The notes: generated by a model not told the origin, from the letters alone. A stretch of 12,250 bases of DNA from DSNY01 sp016861185 (GCA_030263275.1 SZOR01000116.1:1-12250); one strand, 5' to 3'; positions 1 through 6,303 are shown, numbered from the stretch's first letter. A program made the numbers and translations.

Positions 1-321
1 GAACACCTCGACGCACAGGAAGTTGATCTCCGGATGCGCCTGTGCGATCGATGCCGTCGTCTCGCCCATGCCGAAGCCGATCTCGAGCACGGTCGGCGCG
101 GCGCGGCCGAAGGCCGCGGCAAGATCGAGCGGCGCGACCGCGTACGGGATCGCGATGCGCGGGAAGATCTGCTCGTAGGCGCGCCGCTGCGCGTTGGTCA
201 CGTGGCCGCGCCGCAGGGCAAAACTGCGGATGTGGCGATGTGGGCCGTGCTCTGCGGTCGGCTCCGCGGGCGCCCCGCTTGCGTCTTCGGGCTTGCGCAA
301 CAGTCGGGCGGGGATCGACAC
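1..321 (-). CDS. trmB: tRNA (guanine-N7-)-methyltransferase TrmB, N-terminal part
   Basis: TrmB uses S-adenosylmethionine to methylate N7 of G46 in the variable loop of tRNAs, in the cytoplasm. The 107 codons visible here are the N-terminal part; the gene leaves the window at base 1. Seen: an arginine-rich N-terminal tail of about 30 residues, then RSFALRRGHVT, the family's conserved lead-in, and the SAM-binding loop LEIGFGMG at residues 79-86, followed by the strand NFLCVEVF that in the family leads into the HxPG region. I chose the GTG at 321-319, two bases after the thiG stop, because no ATG precedes the conserved block in this frame; a TTG seven codons further in is possible. The ribosome-binding site is weak, so translation is probably coupled to thiG. 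The thiG-trmB order is known from several proteobacteria. Identity is secure; the exact start is not. Confidence 0.9.
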   Translation of the reverse strand, partial: MSIPARLLRKPEDASGAPAEPTAEHGPHRHIRSFALRRGHVTNAQRRAYEQIFPRIAIPYAVAPLDLAAAFGRAAPTVLEIGFGMGETTASIAQAHPEINFLCVEVF

Positions 322-323
322 GC

Positions 324-1142
324 TCAGGATTTGGAAGCGGATCCGATCACGCCGGCGACCGGCGAACTCGGGCTCGCGCTGTAGAACTTTTTCGGCATGC
401 GGCCCGCGAGGAAGGCTTCGCGGCCGGCTTCGACGGCTTTTTTCATCGCCGCGGCCATCAGCACCGGGTCCTTCGCCAACGCGACGGCGGTGTTCATCAG
501 CACGCCGGCGCAGCCCAGCTCCATCGCGATCGCCGCGTCGGACGCCGTGCCCACGCCCGCGTCGACGATCACCGGCACCTTCGCCTTCTCGAGGATCAGC
601 AGGATGTTCCACGGGTTCAGCACGCCCATGCCCGAGCCGATCAGCGACGCGAGCGGCATCACCGCCACGCAGCCGATCGATTCGAGCACCTGCGCCTGGA
701 TCGGATCGTCGGAGCAGTAGACCATCACCTCGAAGCCCTCGCGCACGAGGATCTCGGCGGCCTTCACCGTCTCAGGCATGTTCGGATAGAGCGTCTGCGG
801 ATCGCCGAGCACTTCGAGCTTGCAGAGCGGATGGCCGTCGAGCAGCTCGCGGCCGAGGCGCAGCGTGCGGATCGCGTCTTCCGCCGTGTAGCAGCCGGCG
901 CTGTTCGGCAGGATCGTGTACTTCGACGGCGGCAGCACGTCGAGCAGATTCGGCTCGCCCTTGTTCTGGCCGATGTTGGTGCGGCGGATCGCGACCGTGA
1001 CGATCTGCGCGCCGCTCGCCTCGACGGCGGCGCGGGTCTGCGCGAGATCCTTGTACTTGCCGGTGCCGAGCAAAAGGCGCGACGTGAATTCGCGCGCACC
1101 GATGCGCAGCAGGTCCGCGCGGAGGGAGGACAGATCGCTCAT
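324..1142 (-). CDS. thiG: Thiazole synthase ThiG
   Basis: ThiG builds the thiazole phosphate moiety of thiamine from deoxyxylulose 5-phosphate, dehydroglycine and the sulfur carried by ThiS thiocarboxylate; it is a cytoplasmic TIM-barrel enzyme. The product is 272 aa, close to the family norm of 250-270. Seen: LLLGTGKY near residue 24, the Schiff-base lysine K108 in KLEVLGD, the phosphate-binding segment ASLIGSGMG at 165-173, and VDAGVGTASDAA from residue 193. I chose the ATG at 1142-1140 because its first three bases overlap the TGA of the upstream OsmC-family gene (ATGA), which indicates translational coupling; longer in-frame starts would run deep into that gene. The C-terminal tail after PKKFYSASPSSP is ordinary for proteobacterial ThiG. 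It lies in the order thiS, OsmC gene, thiG, trmB. Confidence 0.96.
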   Translation of the reverse strand: MSDLSSLRADLLRIGAREFTSRLLLGTGKYKDLAQTRAAVEASGAQIVTVAIRRTNIGQNKGEPNLLDVLPPSKYTILPNSAGCYTAEDAIRTLRLGRELLDGHPLCKLEVLGDPQTLYPNMPETVKAAEILVREGFEVMVYCSDDPIQAQVLESIGCVAVMPLASLIGSGMGVLNPWNILLILEKAKVPVIVDAGVGTASDAAIAMELGCAGVLMNTAVALAKDPVLMAAAMKKAVEAGREAFLAGRMPKKFYSASPSSPVAGVIGSASKS

Positions 1143-1600
1143 GCGGTCACCGTCGGTTCGACCTTGACTTCGAAATTGACCGAATTGGACATGAAGCAGT
1201 TGGCGTGCGCCTTTGCGTGCAGCTCGGTCGCGCGCTCGACCTGTGCGGCGTCGGCCACGCGCACCTGGGGCCGCAGCACGACTTCGACCATTCGCATCTT
1301 GCCGTCCTTGATCGCCAGCGTGCCGACCGCATGATCCGCGTACGACGCGAGCGCGATGCCTGACCGCTCGCACACCGCGAGATAGGTCAGGTGATGGCAG
1401 GCCATCAGCGACGACACCATCAGCGTTTCGGGGTTGTGGAAGCGATCGTCGCCGTTGAACACCGCCGGCGACGAGCCCGCCAGCGGCGCCTTTCCGGCGA
1501 ACTCGATCGTGAAGGCGCGCTCGAGCCTGAGTTTGCCTTCGGCCTGCTGCGCCGAACCCGTCCAGCGCAGGTCGCCCTCGAACCGATGGGCTTGCGACAT
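1139..1600 (-). CDS. OsmC/Ohr-family protein embedded in the thi operon
   Basis: This 153-aa protein belongs to the OsmC/Ohr fold; characterised members are thiol peroxidases that reduce organic hydroperoxides with two reactive cysteines. Seen: the N-terminal beta-rich part, the helix segment PETLMVSSLMACHHLTYLAVC with Cys68 (numbered from the ATG at 1600) and a second Cys at 77, and the distal cysteine at 135 in HANCFMSN. This spacing fits a peroxidatic/resolving pair. The ATG at 1600-1598 is favoured over the TTG one codon upstream because GGAGG stands six bases before it. The gene overlaps the thiS stop by one base (TGATG) and the thiG start by four (ATGA), so all three are translated as a unit. 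Why a peroxide-reducing protein sits between thiS and thiG is unknown; protecting the thiocarboxylate chemistry is speculation. Family assignment is good, subfamily uncertain. Confidence 0.87.
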   Translation of the reverse strand: MSQAHRFEGDLRWTGSAQQAEGKLRLERAFTIEFAGKAPLAGSSPAVFNGDDRFHNPETLMVSSLMACHHLTYLAVCERSGIALASYADHAVGTLAIKDGKMRMVEVVLRPQVRVADAAQVERATELHAKAHANCFMSNSVNFEVKVEPTVTA

Positions 1601-1824
1601 CAACCGCCTCCGACTGCGATCACGACTTCCAGACGATCCCCCTCGGCGAGCCGCGTCTCGTTGTGCCGGCTCTTCGGAACGATCTCGCCGTTGCGTTCGA
1701 CCGCGACGCGTTTGCCCGCGGCATCCATGCGCGCGAGCAGATCGGCGACGGTCGCACCGGCGTCGAGCCGCTGCGGCGCGCCGTTGACGACGACCGAAAT
1801 GGTCTGCGTATCGAGTTGCGTCAT
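1600..1824 (-). CDS. thiS: Sulfur carrier protein ThiS
   Basis: ThiS is a small ubiquitin-like protein whose C-terminal glycine is adenylated by ThiF and converted to a thiocarboxylate, the sulfur donor for ThiG. The 74-aa product has the typical pattern: ISVVVNG near the N-terminus, LLARM-type helix, KRVAVERNGEIVPKSR in the middle, and the diagnostic end LEVVIAVGGG. The terminal Gly-Gly is essential in the family and is present, with one extra Gly. The ATG at 1824-1822 is the only suitable start. The last glycine codons (GGA GGC GGT) also form the GGAGG ribosome-binding site of the following OsmC-family gene. No thiamine-riboswitch core is visible in the 83 bases upstream. The gene lies downstream of tRNA-Gly on the same strand. 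Confidence 0.95.
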   Translation of the reverse strand: MTQLDTQTISVVVNGAPQRLDAGATVADLLARMDAAGKRVAVERNGEIVPKSRHNETRLAEGDRLEVVIAVGGG

Positions 1825-1841
1825 GAAGGCATGTTAGCGAA

Positions 1842-1864
1842 GTCGCGGAGTGCGTCTGCGCGAC
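1842..1864. other. Hairpin between tRNA-Gly and thiS
   Basis: A perfect 6-bp inverted repeat (GTCGCG/CGCGAC) with an 11-base loop lies between the tRNA-Gly gene and thiS. It is not followed by a T-tract on either strand, so it is not a convincing intrinsic terminator; it might still shape the transcript between the tRNA and the thi operon. The rest of the 1825-1907 gap shows no other recognisable signal. Confidence 0.3.
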
Positions 1865-1907
1865 GAATCGAACGACGTGCCGTGCGCGGACGGCGGAGGA
1901 GAGAGAG

Positions 1908-1981
1908 TGGAGCGGGTGAAGGGAATCGAACCCTCGTATGCAGCTTGGGAAGCTGCCGTTCTGCCATTGAACTACACCCGC
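1908..1981 (-). tRNA. tRNA-Gly (anticodon CCC)
   Basis: The minus strand folds into a complete 74-nt tRNA. The acceptor stem GCGGGTG (1981-1975) pairs with CACCCGC (1918-1912), and the discriminator base is T, as expected for tRNA-Gly. The CCA end is encoded (1910-1908). The D-arm contains GTTC...GAAC, the anticodon stem is GCAGC/GCTGC with loop TTCCCAA, and the T-arm is GAGGG TTCGATT CCCTT. Loop positions 34-36 read CCC. The sequence closely resembles the Escherichia coli glyU class. The gene lies upstream of and parallel to thiS and reads GGG codons. Confidence 0.96.
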
Positions 1982-1990
1982 GCGCGGCGA

Positions 1991-1996
1991 ATCTTA
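1991..1996 (-). promoter_or_regulatory. Possible -10 element for tRNA-Gly
   Basis: TAAGAT on the minus strand is centred about 12 bases before the mature tRNA 5' end, with a very G/C-rich stretch between, as is common at stable-RNA promoters. No convincing -35 hexamer is seen 16-18 bases further upstream, so this is only a candidate. Confidence 0.3.
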
Positions 1997-2052
1997 CCGA
2001 ACCGGGCACGGTTGCGATGGTGATCGCGCGGCGAACGTGACATTCGTTCCCA

Positions 2053-2210
2053 CCCCCCTTTGGAAAAGGGGGGCAGGGGGGATTTCTCGTTCTGCGAATG
2101 TCGAGAAGGCGAAATCCCCCTCGGTCCCCCTTTACGAAAGGGGGATGAGGGCGGACGCACCTTCGGTGCGTGTGAAGGGCATCTCCCCTCGGTCCCCGCC
2201 TACGTAAGCG
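2053..2210. repeat. Composite palindromic intergenic repeat
   Basis: The 245-base gap between tRNA-Gly and the GNAT gene is filled largely by a structured repeat. Unit A (2053-2085) holds a hairpin CCCCCCTTT/AAAGGGGGG with a 3-base loop, then CA and GGGGGGATTT. Unit B (2112-2144) is its inverted counterpart: AAATCCCCC, TCGGT, and a hairpin CCCCCTTT/AAAGGGGG around ACG. GGGGGATTT (2077-2085) and AAATCCCCC (2112-2120) are themselves a 9-bp inverted pair. A decayed third copy of unit B (TCCCCTCGGTCCCC, then TACGTAAG) lies at about 2184-2208. Such C-run/G-run elements occur in many copies in some proteobacterial genomes as REP- or MITE-like elements. Open reading frames across it are artefacts of the repeat. 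Confidence 0.75.
2155..2171. other. Hairpin ACGCAC/GTGCGT inside the repeat region
   Basis: A perfect 6-bp stem with the 5-base loop CTTCG lies between unit B and the decayed third copy of the composite repeat. It is 56 bases past the stop of the minus-strand acetyltransferase gene (2227), so it could stop or stabilise that transcript. No T-tract follows it in that direction. Confidence 0.35.
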
Positions 2211-2226
2211 ACAAGGCGGTCCGCGC

Positions 2227-2685
2227 TCACAACCGCTTGACCCACTGCACCGTCGGTTGCGCGGCAAGCGCTTCGGGTCGCGGCAGCGGCTCGAAGCCGA
2301 GCGCTTCGTACAGACGGCGCGCCGGATCGTGCCGGCCGTCGTCGTGCGCGGGGTCGAGCAGCATCGCGGTCACCGTGCGCGTACCGGCGGCGCGCAGTTC
2401 CGCGAGCACGTGTTCGACGAGCGCGCGACCGACGCCGCGTTCGCGCGCGTGCGGAGCGACCGCGAGCAGGTGCAGTTCGGCCGAGTGCGCCTGCGGCGAC
2501 CGTAGCACCGCGAGCAGCGCGTCGACGCGCTCGCCGACGGTCGCGACCCAGACCGGCATCGCGCTCAACACCGAACCGTAGTCGCGCACCGATTCGGGCA
2601 GATCGCGCCACTCGGGCAGCGCGGCGAGCAAACGCACACAGGCGTCGAAGTCGTCCGTCGCGTAGGGACGTATCGCCAGCTCCAC
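2227..2685 (-). CDS. GNAT-family N-acetyltransferase
   Basis: A 152-aa protein of the GNAT superfamily, which moves an acetyl group from acetyl-CoA to an amine on a small molecule, peptide or protein; the substrate cannot be told from sequence. Seen: the opening VELAIRPYATDDFDACVRLL typical of GNAT strand 1/helix 1, the acetyl-CoA pyrophosphate-binding motif A as LLAVAPHARERGVGRALVEHVL (RERGVG corresponds to Q/RxxGxG/A) around residues 74-95, and the late LYEALGFEPL segment. The start is taken as GTG at 2685-2683, 11 bases after the stop of the CDGSH gene. Upstream extension would re-read that gene in another frame. No strong ribosome-binding site is visible. It is the last gene of the gabD-CDGSH-GNAT run. 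Confidence 0.85.
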   Translation of the reverse strand: MELAIRPYATDDFDACVRLLAALPEWRDLPESVRDYGSVLSAMPVWVATVGERVDALLAVLRSPQAHSAELHLLAVAPHARERGVGRALVEHVLAELRAAGTRTVTAMLLDPAHDDGRHDPARRLYEALGFEPLPRPEALAAQPTVQWVKRL

Positions 2686-2696
2686 GCCGCGCTGCG

Positions 2697-3101
2697 TTAT
2701 GCCGTGAAACCGACCTTCTTGTGCGAGCCGTCGCAGAAGGGCTTGTTTGCGCTCTGGCCGCAGCGGCACAGCCACGTCTCGGTACCGCAGTAGGCGGGCT
2801 TGTCGTCCGCGCCGACGAGGGTCAGAGGGCCCGTGACGTGCAGCGGGCCGTTGGCCGTCGCGGTGACGGTGACGGGTCCCGCGCCCAGCTCGACGGTCGC
2901 GCACGGAGCAGCGATGCCCTCGTGCGCGAAGCCGACCTTCTTGTGCGTGCCGTCGCAGAACGGCTTGTTGCCGGATTGCCCGCAGCGGCACAGCCAGGTC
3001 TTGTCGCCTTCGTACAGCACGGCCCCGGCAGCGTTCTTGACGACGACCTGCCCGCTCACCATCAGCGAGCCGCGGGCGTTCATTCGGCACGTGTTGCTCA
3101 T
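2697..3101 (-). CDS. CDGSH iron-sulfur protein with two [2Fe-2S] domains
   Basis: A 134-aa protein carrying two copies of the CDGSH (mitoNEET-type) motif C-x-C-x2-S-x3-P-x-C-D-G-(S/T)-H: CRCGQSGNKPFCDGTH with C38, C40, C49 and H53, and CRCGQSANKPFCDGSH with C112, C114, C123 and H127. In characterised members three Cys and one His bind a redox-active, pH-labile [2Fe-2S] cluster. The linker holds the conserved GPLHVTGPLTL strand preceding the second motif. There is no membrane segment, so it is probably a soluble monomer with two clusters; the role (electron transfer or iron-sulfur sensing) is unknown. The ATG at 3101-3099 overlaps the gabD stop (ATGA) and is preceded by GGAGG seven bases upstream, inside gabD. 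An internal ATG at codon 7 is a less likely start. Confidence 0.93.
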   Translation of the reverse strand: MSNTCRMNARGSLMVSGQVVVKNAAGAVLYEGDKTWLCRCGQSGNKPFCDGTHKKVGFAHEGIAAPCATVELGAGPVTVTATANGPLHVTGPLTLVGADDKPAYCGTETWLCRCGQSANKPFCDGSHKKVGFTA

Positions 3102-4579
3102 CCGATGCCTCCGAGGCAGACGTACTTGATCTCCAGGTATTCGTCGATGCCGTACTTGCTGCCTTCGCGGCCGATGCCCGACTGTTTGACGCCGCCGAAC
3201 GGCGCGACCTCGGTCGAGATCAGCCCGGTGTTGACGCCGACGATCCCGTATTCGAGCTGCTCCGCGATCCGCATGACGCGGCCGATGTCGCGCGCGTAGA
3301 AGTACGCGGCCAGGCCGTACTCGACGCTGTTGGCCGCGGCGAGCGCTTCTTCGTCGGACTCGAATCGGAACACGGGTGCCACCGGGCCGAAGGTCTCCTC
3401 GCGCGCGACCAGCATGTCGCGCGTCACGTTCGCGAGCACGGTCGGCGTGTAGAAGGTGCCGCCGCGTTCGTGGCGCTTGCCACCGGTGACGACCTTCGCG
3501 CCTTTGCCCACGGCATCGGCCACGTGCGCTTCGACCTTCGCGAGCGCGTTCTCGTCGATCAGCGGGCCCTGCTGCACGCCGGCCTCGAAGCCCGGGCCGA
3601 CTTTCATCTGCGCGGCCTTCGCGGCCAGCTTCTCGACAAACGCGTCGTAGATCTTCGCGTGCGCGTAGAAGCGGTTCGTGCAGACGCAGGTCTGCCCGGT
3701 GTTGCGGTACTTCGACGCGAGCGCGCCTTCGACGGCGGCGTCCACGTCCGCGTCCGGGAACACGATGAACGGGGCGTTGCCGCCCAGCTCGAGCGAAACC
3801 TTCTTCAGCGTCGGCGCGCTTTGCGCCATCAGGATGCGGCCGACCTGCGTGGAGCCGGTGAACGACAGCTTGCGCACGACCGGTGAATCGCAGAACACCT
3901 TGCCGACCGCGATCGACTGCGATTCGTCGGCGGGCAGCACGTTGAACACGCCCGGCGGAAAACCCGCGCGGTGCGCCAACTCCGCCAGCGCGAGCGCCGA
4001 CAGCGGCGTCTGTTCGGCGGGCTTCACGACGACCGTGCAGCCCGCCGCGAGCGCCGGCGCGCACTTGCGCGTGATCATCGCGTTCGGGAAGTTCCACGGC
4101 GTGATCGCGGCCGACACGCCGATCGGCTCCTTCAGCACGAGGATGCGCTTGTCGGCGGCGTGCGCCGGGACCGTGTCGCCGTAGACGCGCTTGCCTTCCT
4201 CGGCGAACCATTCGACGAAGCTCGCGCCGTACGCGATCTCGCCGCGCGACTCCGCGAGCGGCTTGCCCTGCTCGGCGGTCATCAGCTTGGCCAGATCCTC
4301 CTGCGCGGCCATCATCAGCTCGAACCACTTGCGCAGGATCGCGGCGCGCTCCTTCGCGGTCTTGGCGCGCCACGCGGGAAAGGCGCGGCTGGCGGCGTCG
4401 ATCGCGCGGCTCGCCTCGGCGGGGCCGCAGTTGGCGACCTCCACGAGCCGGCCGCCGTCCGCCGGATTGAGGACAGGGAACTTGGCGCCGGTATCGACCC
4501 AGGCGCCGTCGATGTAGGCCTGCGTTTTGACGAGCGCGCCGTCGGCAAACGAAGGCAGGGACGAGACACGTTGCAGCAC
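3098..4579 (-). CDS. gabD: Succinate-semialdehyde dehydrogenase (GabD-type aldehyde dehydrogenase)
   Basis: A 493-aa NAD(P)-dependent aldehyde dehydrogenase; the closest known function is oxidation of succinate semialdehyde to succinate in 4-aminobutyrate degradation. Seen in order: PWNFP at 161-165 (catalytic Asn163), FTGSTQVG at 240-247 (Rossmann turn), ELGGNAP with general base E264, NTGQTCVC with catalytic C298 and a second C300, EETFGPVAP, and the C-terminal PFGGVKQSGIGREG. The CVC pair and overall pattern match GabD rather than betaine-aldehyde or generic dehydrogenases; glutarate-semialdehyde dehydrogenase remains possible. The start is GTG at 4579-4577, with GGGAG six bases upstream; the next in-frame starts lie inside the conserved region. 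The gene is followed by a coupled CDGSH gene and is divergent from the oxygenase gene at 4714. No gabT or regulator is in view. Confidence 0.88.
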   Translation of the reverse strand: MLQRVSSLPSFADGALVKTQAYIDGAWVDTGAKFPVLNPADGGRLVEVANCGPAEASRAIDAASRAFPAWRAKTAKERAAILRKWFELMMAAQEDLAKLMTAEQGKPLAESRGEIAYGASFVEWFAEEGKRVYGDTVPAHAADKRILVLKEPIGVSAAITPWNFPNAMITRKCAPALAAGCTVVVKPAEQTPLSALALAELAHRAGFPPGVFNVLPADESQSIAVGKVFCDSPVVRKLSFTGSTQVGRILMAQSAPTLKKVSLELGGNAPFIVFPDADVDAAVEGALASKYRNTGQTCVCTNRFYAHAKIYDAFVEKLAAKAAQMKVGPGFEAGVQQGPLIDENALAKVEAHVADAVGKGAKVVTGGKRHERGGTFYTPTVLANVTRDMLVAREETFGPVAPVFRFESDEEALAAANSVEYGLAAYFYARDIGRVMRIAEQLEYGIVGVNTGLISTEVAPFGGVKQSGIGREGSKYGIDEYLEIKYVCLGGIG

Positions 4580-4595
4580 GATGATCTCCCGTCTG

Positions 4596-4608
4596 GGGTG
4601 TTGCCCCT
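4596..4608. other. Small hairpin in the gabD leader / divergent gap
   Basis: GGGG and CCCC separated by TGTTG form a 4-bp GC stem 16 bases before the gabD start codon, placing it in or near the gabD leader. The divergent gap 4580-4713 must carry promoters for both gabD and the oxygenase. TATCCT occurs on each strand (4673-4678 plus; 4615-4610 minus) and could be -10 elements, but I find no matching -35 hexamers. Confidence 0.25.
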
Positions 4609-4713
4609 AGGATAGTCGAGCGTGGGGTGTCATGCAGGGACGACAGCGCCGGGGCGCAGCGCGTGGAGGCGTTATCCTCTTCGGCCGTAGCGATTGCCCC
4701 GGAAACGGAGCCC

Positions 4714-5589
4714 ATGCAGTTCGAAAGCCTGGCCGCCGACCTTCAGAACTGGTTGAAGACCTCGATCGAGCAGGGTCACGGCCGCGACGCGCTCGTCCAA
4801 TCGATGCGCGCGGCCGGGTATCAGCGCAACTTCGCGCGCGAAGCGGTCGAAGTCGCTCTGGCGAAGTTCGCGCCGGCCGGTGGCGCGGGCGAGACGGCGC
4901 AGGAGGAACCGGCGCCGCTCGACACGACGACGATCCTCGCGCAGAGCCCGAACTCGATCGAAACCTCGGACCGCAAGGTCGACATCCTGTTCGCGCTAAA
5001 CGCGCCGCGCATCGTGCTGTTCGGCGGGCTGCTGTCGGACGAGGAGTGCGACGAGCTGATCACGCTGTCGCGGCGCAAGCTCACGCGCTCGAGCGTGGTC
5101 AATGCCGAGACGGGAGCCTACGACGTGCATCCCGACCGGACCAGCAGCGGGACCCACTTCGAGCGCGGCGAAAACGAACTGATCCGCCGCATCGAGAGCC
5201 GCATCGCCGAGCTGGTCGGCTGCCCGGTCGAGCGCGGCGAACCGATCCAGATCCTGCACTACAAGCCCGGCGCCGAATACAAGCCGCACTTCGACTTCTT
5301 CGATCCGGCGTATCCGGGCAACGAGAAGGTGCTCGCGATGGGCGGCCAGCGCATCGCGACGCTGGTGATGTACCTGAACGACGTGGTCGCGGGCGGCTCG
5401 ACGGTGTTTCCCGAGGTCGGCCTCGACGTGCTGCCGCGCAGGGGCAACGCGGTCTACTTCGCGTACACGACCGAAGACGGCCAGCTCGACCGCCGCACGC
5501 TGCACGGCGGCAGCCCCGTCGCCGAAGGCGAAAAGTGGATCGCGACCAAGTGGCTGCGGCAGAGGGACTACGGCGGCCCGGGGGTGTGA
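4714..5589 (+). CDS. Prolyl 4-hydroxylase-like Fe(II)/2-oxoglutarate dioxygenase
   Basis: A 291-aa member of the prolyl-4-hydroxylase alpha-subunit group of 2-oxoglutarate oxygenases, which hydroxylate a peptide proline (or another substrate) while decarboxylating 2-oxoglutarate to succinate. Seen: an N-terminal helical segment (about residues 1-52), a variable linker, then the double-stranded beta-helix domain with the metal ligands H192-x-D194 in KPHFDFFDP, the distal H264 in RRTLHGGSPV, and K274 in EKWIATKW that would bind the 2-oxoglutarate carboxylate. All key residues are present. The ATG at 4714-4716 has a purine-rich stretch (GGAAACGGAG) just upstream; an extension to 4627 would add 29 low-quality residues and cross the likely promoter. 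The substrate is unknown: bacterial homologues modify a range of peptides and proteins. It faces a convergent gene 12 bases away. Confidence 0.9.
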   Translation: MQFESLAADLQNWLKTSIEQGHGRDALVQSMRAAGYQRNFAREAVEVALAKFAPAGGAGETAQEEPAPLDTTTILAQSPNSIETSDRKVDILFALNAPRIVLFGGLLSDEECDELITLSRRKLTRSSVVNAETGAYDVHPDRTSSGTHFERGENELIRRIESRIAELVGCPVERGEPIQILHYKPGAEYKPHFDFFDPAYPGNEKVLAMGGQRIATLVMYLNDVVAGGSTVFPEVGLDVLPRRGNAVYFAYTTEDGQLDRRTLHGGSPVAEGEKWIATKWLRQRDYGGPGV

Positions 5590-5601
5590 ACGGCGCGCCG
5601 G

Positions 5602-6216
5602 CTAGAACCGCGCGCCGACGCCGATCAGGACTTCGCCCTGCGTCAGCGAATCGCCGCGGATCGTCAGCACGCAGCCGCCCGAGCAGAACAGCCCGCCGGA
5701 ACTGTTGACGAGCGTGGCGTAGCCGCGCAACTCGACGCGCAGCGCGAGCGGGCCGGCGAGCGGCAGCAGATAGCCGACACCGACGGCGAGCGACGGCCGC
5801 GTTTCACTGCGAAAGCCGTCGAGCCCGGGCGCGAAGATCGTCGCGCCCAGCCCGCCGACGACGTAAGGGCCGCGGCCGATCGGTCCTTCGAAAAAGTTCG
5901 TGCCGCCGACGTGCAGGTAAGTCACCGTGAGCGGGAACGGCTGCGCGCCGGTCGCCAGCGTTTCGAGCTGCGTGCGTTGCCGGCTCACGAAGAGTTCGAA
6001 CTGGCGCGCACCGTCGATGCCGAAGTCGATCGCGAGCGACGCCGCGCCGCGGTCGCCTAGCCGAAGCTGCTCGCGCGTGGCGCTGTCCTCGAAACCGCCG
6101 CCGGCGCGCCAGCCGCCGAAGGCGAAGGCGCCGTTGTCCTGCGCGTGCGCCGGCGCGGCGGCGAGCGCGAGTGCCGCGATGACGAGCAAGCCGCAAGTGC
6201 GATTCAGCGCGCGCAT
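5602..6216 (-). CDS. Outer-membrane beta-barrel-like exported protein
   Basis: A 204-aa protein with a clear Sec signal peptide: positive start MRALNRT, hydrophobic core LLVIAALALAAA, and a signal peptidase I site AHA/Q after residue 25. The mature part has alternating polar/hydrophobic strands with glycine turns (GPYVVGGLGATIF, PSLAVGVGYLLPL, ALRVELRGYATLV, VLIGVGARF) and ends in phenylalanine, the usual signal for BAM-assembled outer-membrane barrels. This suggests a small porin- or OmpA-like barrel of about 8 strands. Two cysteines four apart (C178, C182; FCSGGC) lie between the last two strand pairs and could form a disulfide in a loop. The ATG at 6216 gives the signal peptide; its ribosome-binding site is poor. 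I do not recognise a named family, and function is unknown. Its start is 40 bases from the tRNA-Lys fragment. Confidence 0.8.
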   Translation of the reverse strand: MRALNRTCGLLVIAALALAAAPAHAQDNGAFAFGGWRAGGGFEDSATREQLRLGDRGAASLAIDFGIDGARQFELFVSRQRTQLETLATGAQPFPLTVTYLHVGGTNFFEGPIGRGPYVVGGLGATIFAPGLDGFRSETRPSLAVGVGYLLPLAGPLALRVELRGYATLVNSSGGLFCSGGCVLTIRGDSLTQGEVLIGVGARF

Positions 6217-6256
6217 GCCGAGGGGCGCATCGACGGAAGGGCGTCGGAAGAAGGGA

Positions 6257-6303
6257 TGGTGGGTCGTGAAGGATTCGAACCTTCGACCAACGGATTAAAA
6301 GTC
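6257..6303 (-). pseudogene. tRNA-Lys(TTT) 3' fragment, attachment-site junction
   Basis: On the minus strand this is the 3' part of a tRNA-Lys: two bases of the 5' anticodon stem, the loop CTTTTAA with anticodon TTT (6299-6297), 3' stem strand, variable loop TGGTC, T-arm GAAGG TTCGAAT CCTTC, acceptor strand ACGACCC, A73 and encoded CCA (6259-6257). The partner acceptor strand GGGTCGT, the D-arm and the rest of the 5' half are absent from the following 160 bases; homology stops at about 6303. With an integrase gene 165 bases away, this is best read as one att junction. The functional tRNA-Lys would be rebuilt at the other end of the element, outside the window. Confidence 0.9.

Noticed and set aside
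42..1334. Long plus-strand open frame (430 codons) over thiG and the OsmC-family gene
   Set aside because: Its translation is Arg/Ala/His-rich with no recognisable motif and lies antisense to two certain genes; it is a high-GC shadow.
1825..1907. Thiamine (TPP) riboswitch upstream of thiS
   Set aside because: No CTGAGA-type core or room for the conserved three-way fold in the 83-base gap, which also follows a tRNA gene.
2060..2581. Plus-strand frame beginning MEKGGRGDFSF across the palindromic repeat
   Set aside because: A typical false frame created by the repeat; the remainder is antisense to the GNAT gene.
2697..4715. 672-codon minus-strand frame running through gabD into the CDGSH gene
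   Set aside because: Only the last 135 codons are real (CDGSH protein); the rest re-reads gabD in the wrong frame and gives Arg-rich nonsense.
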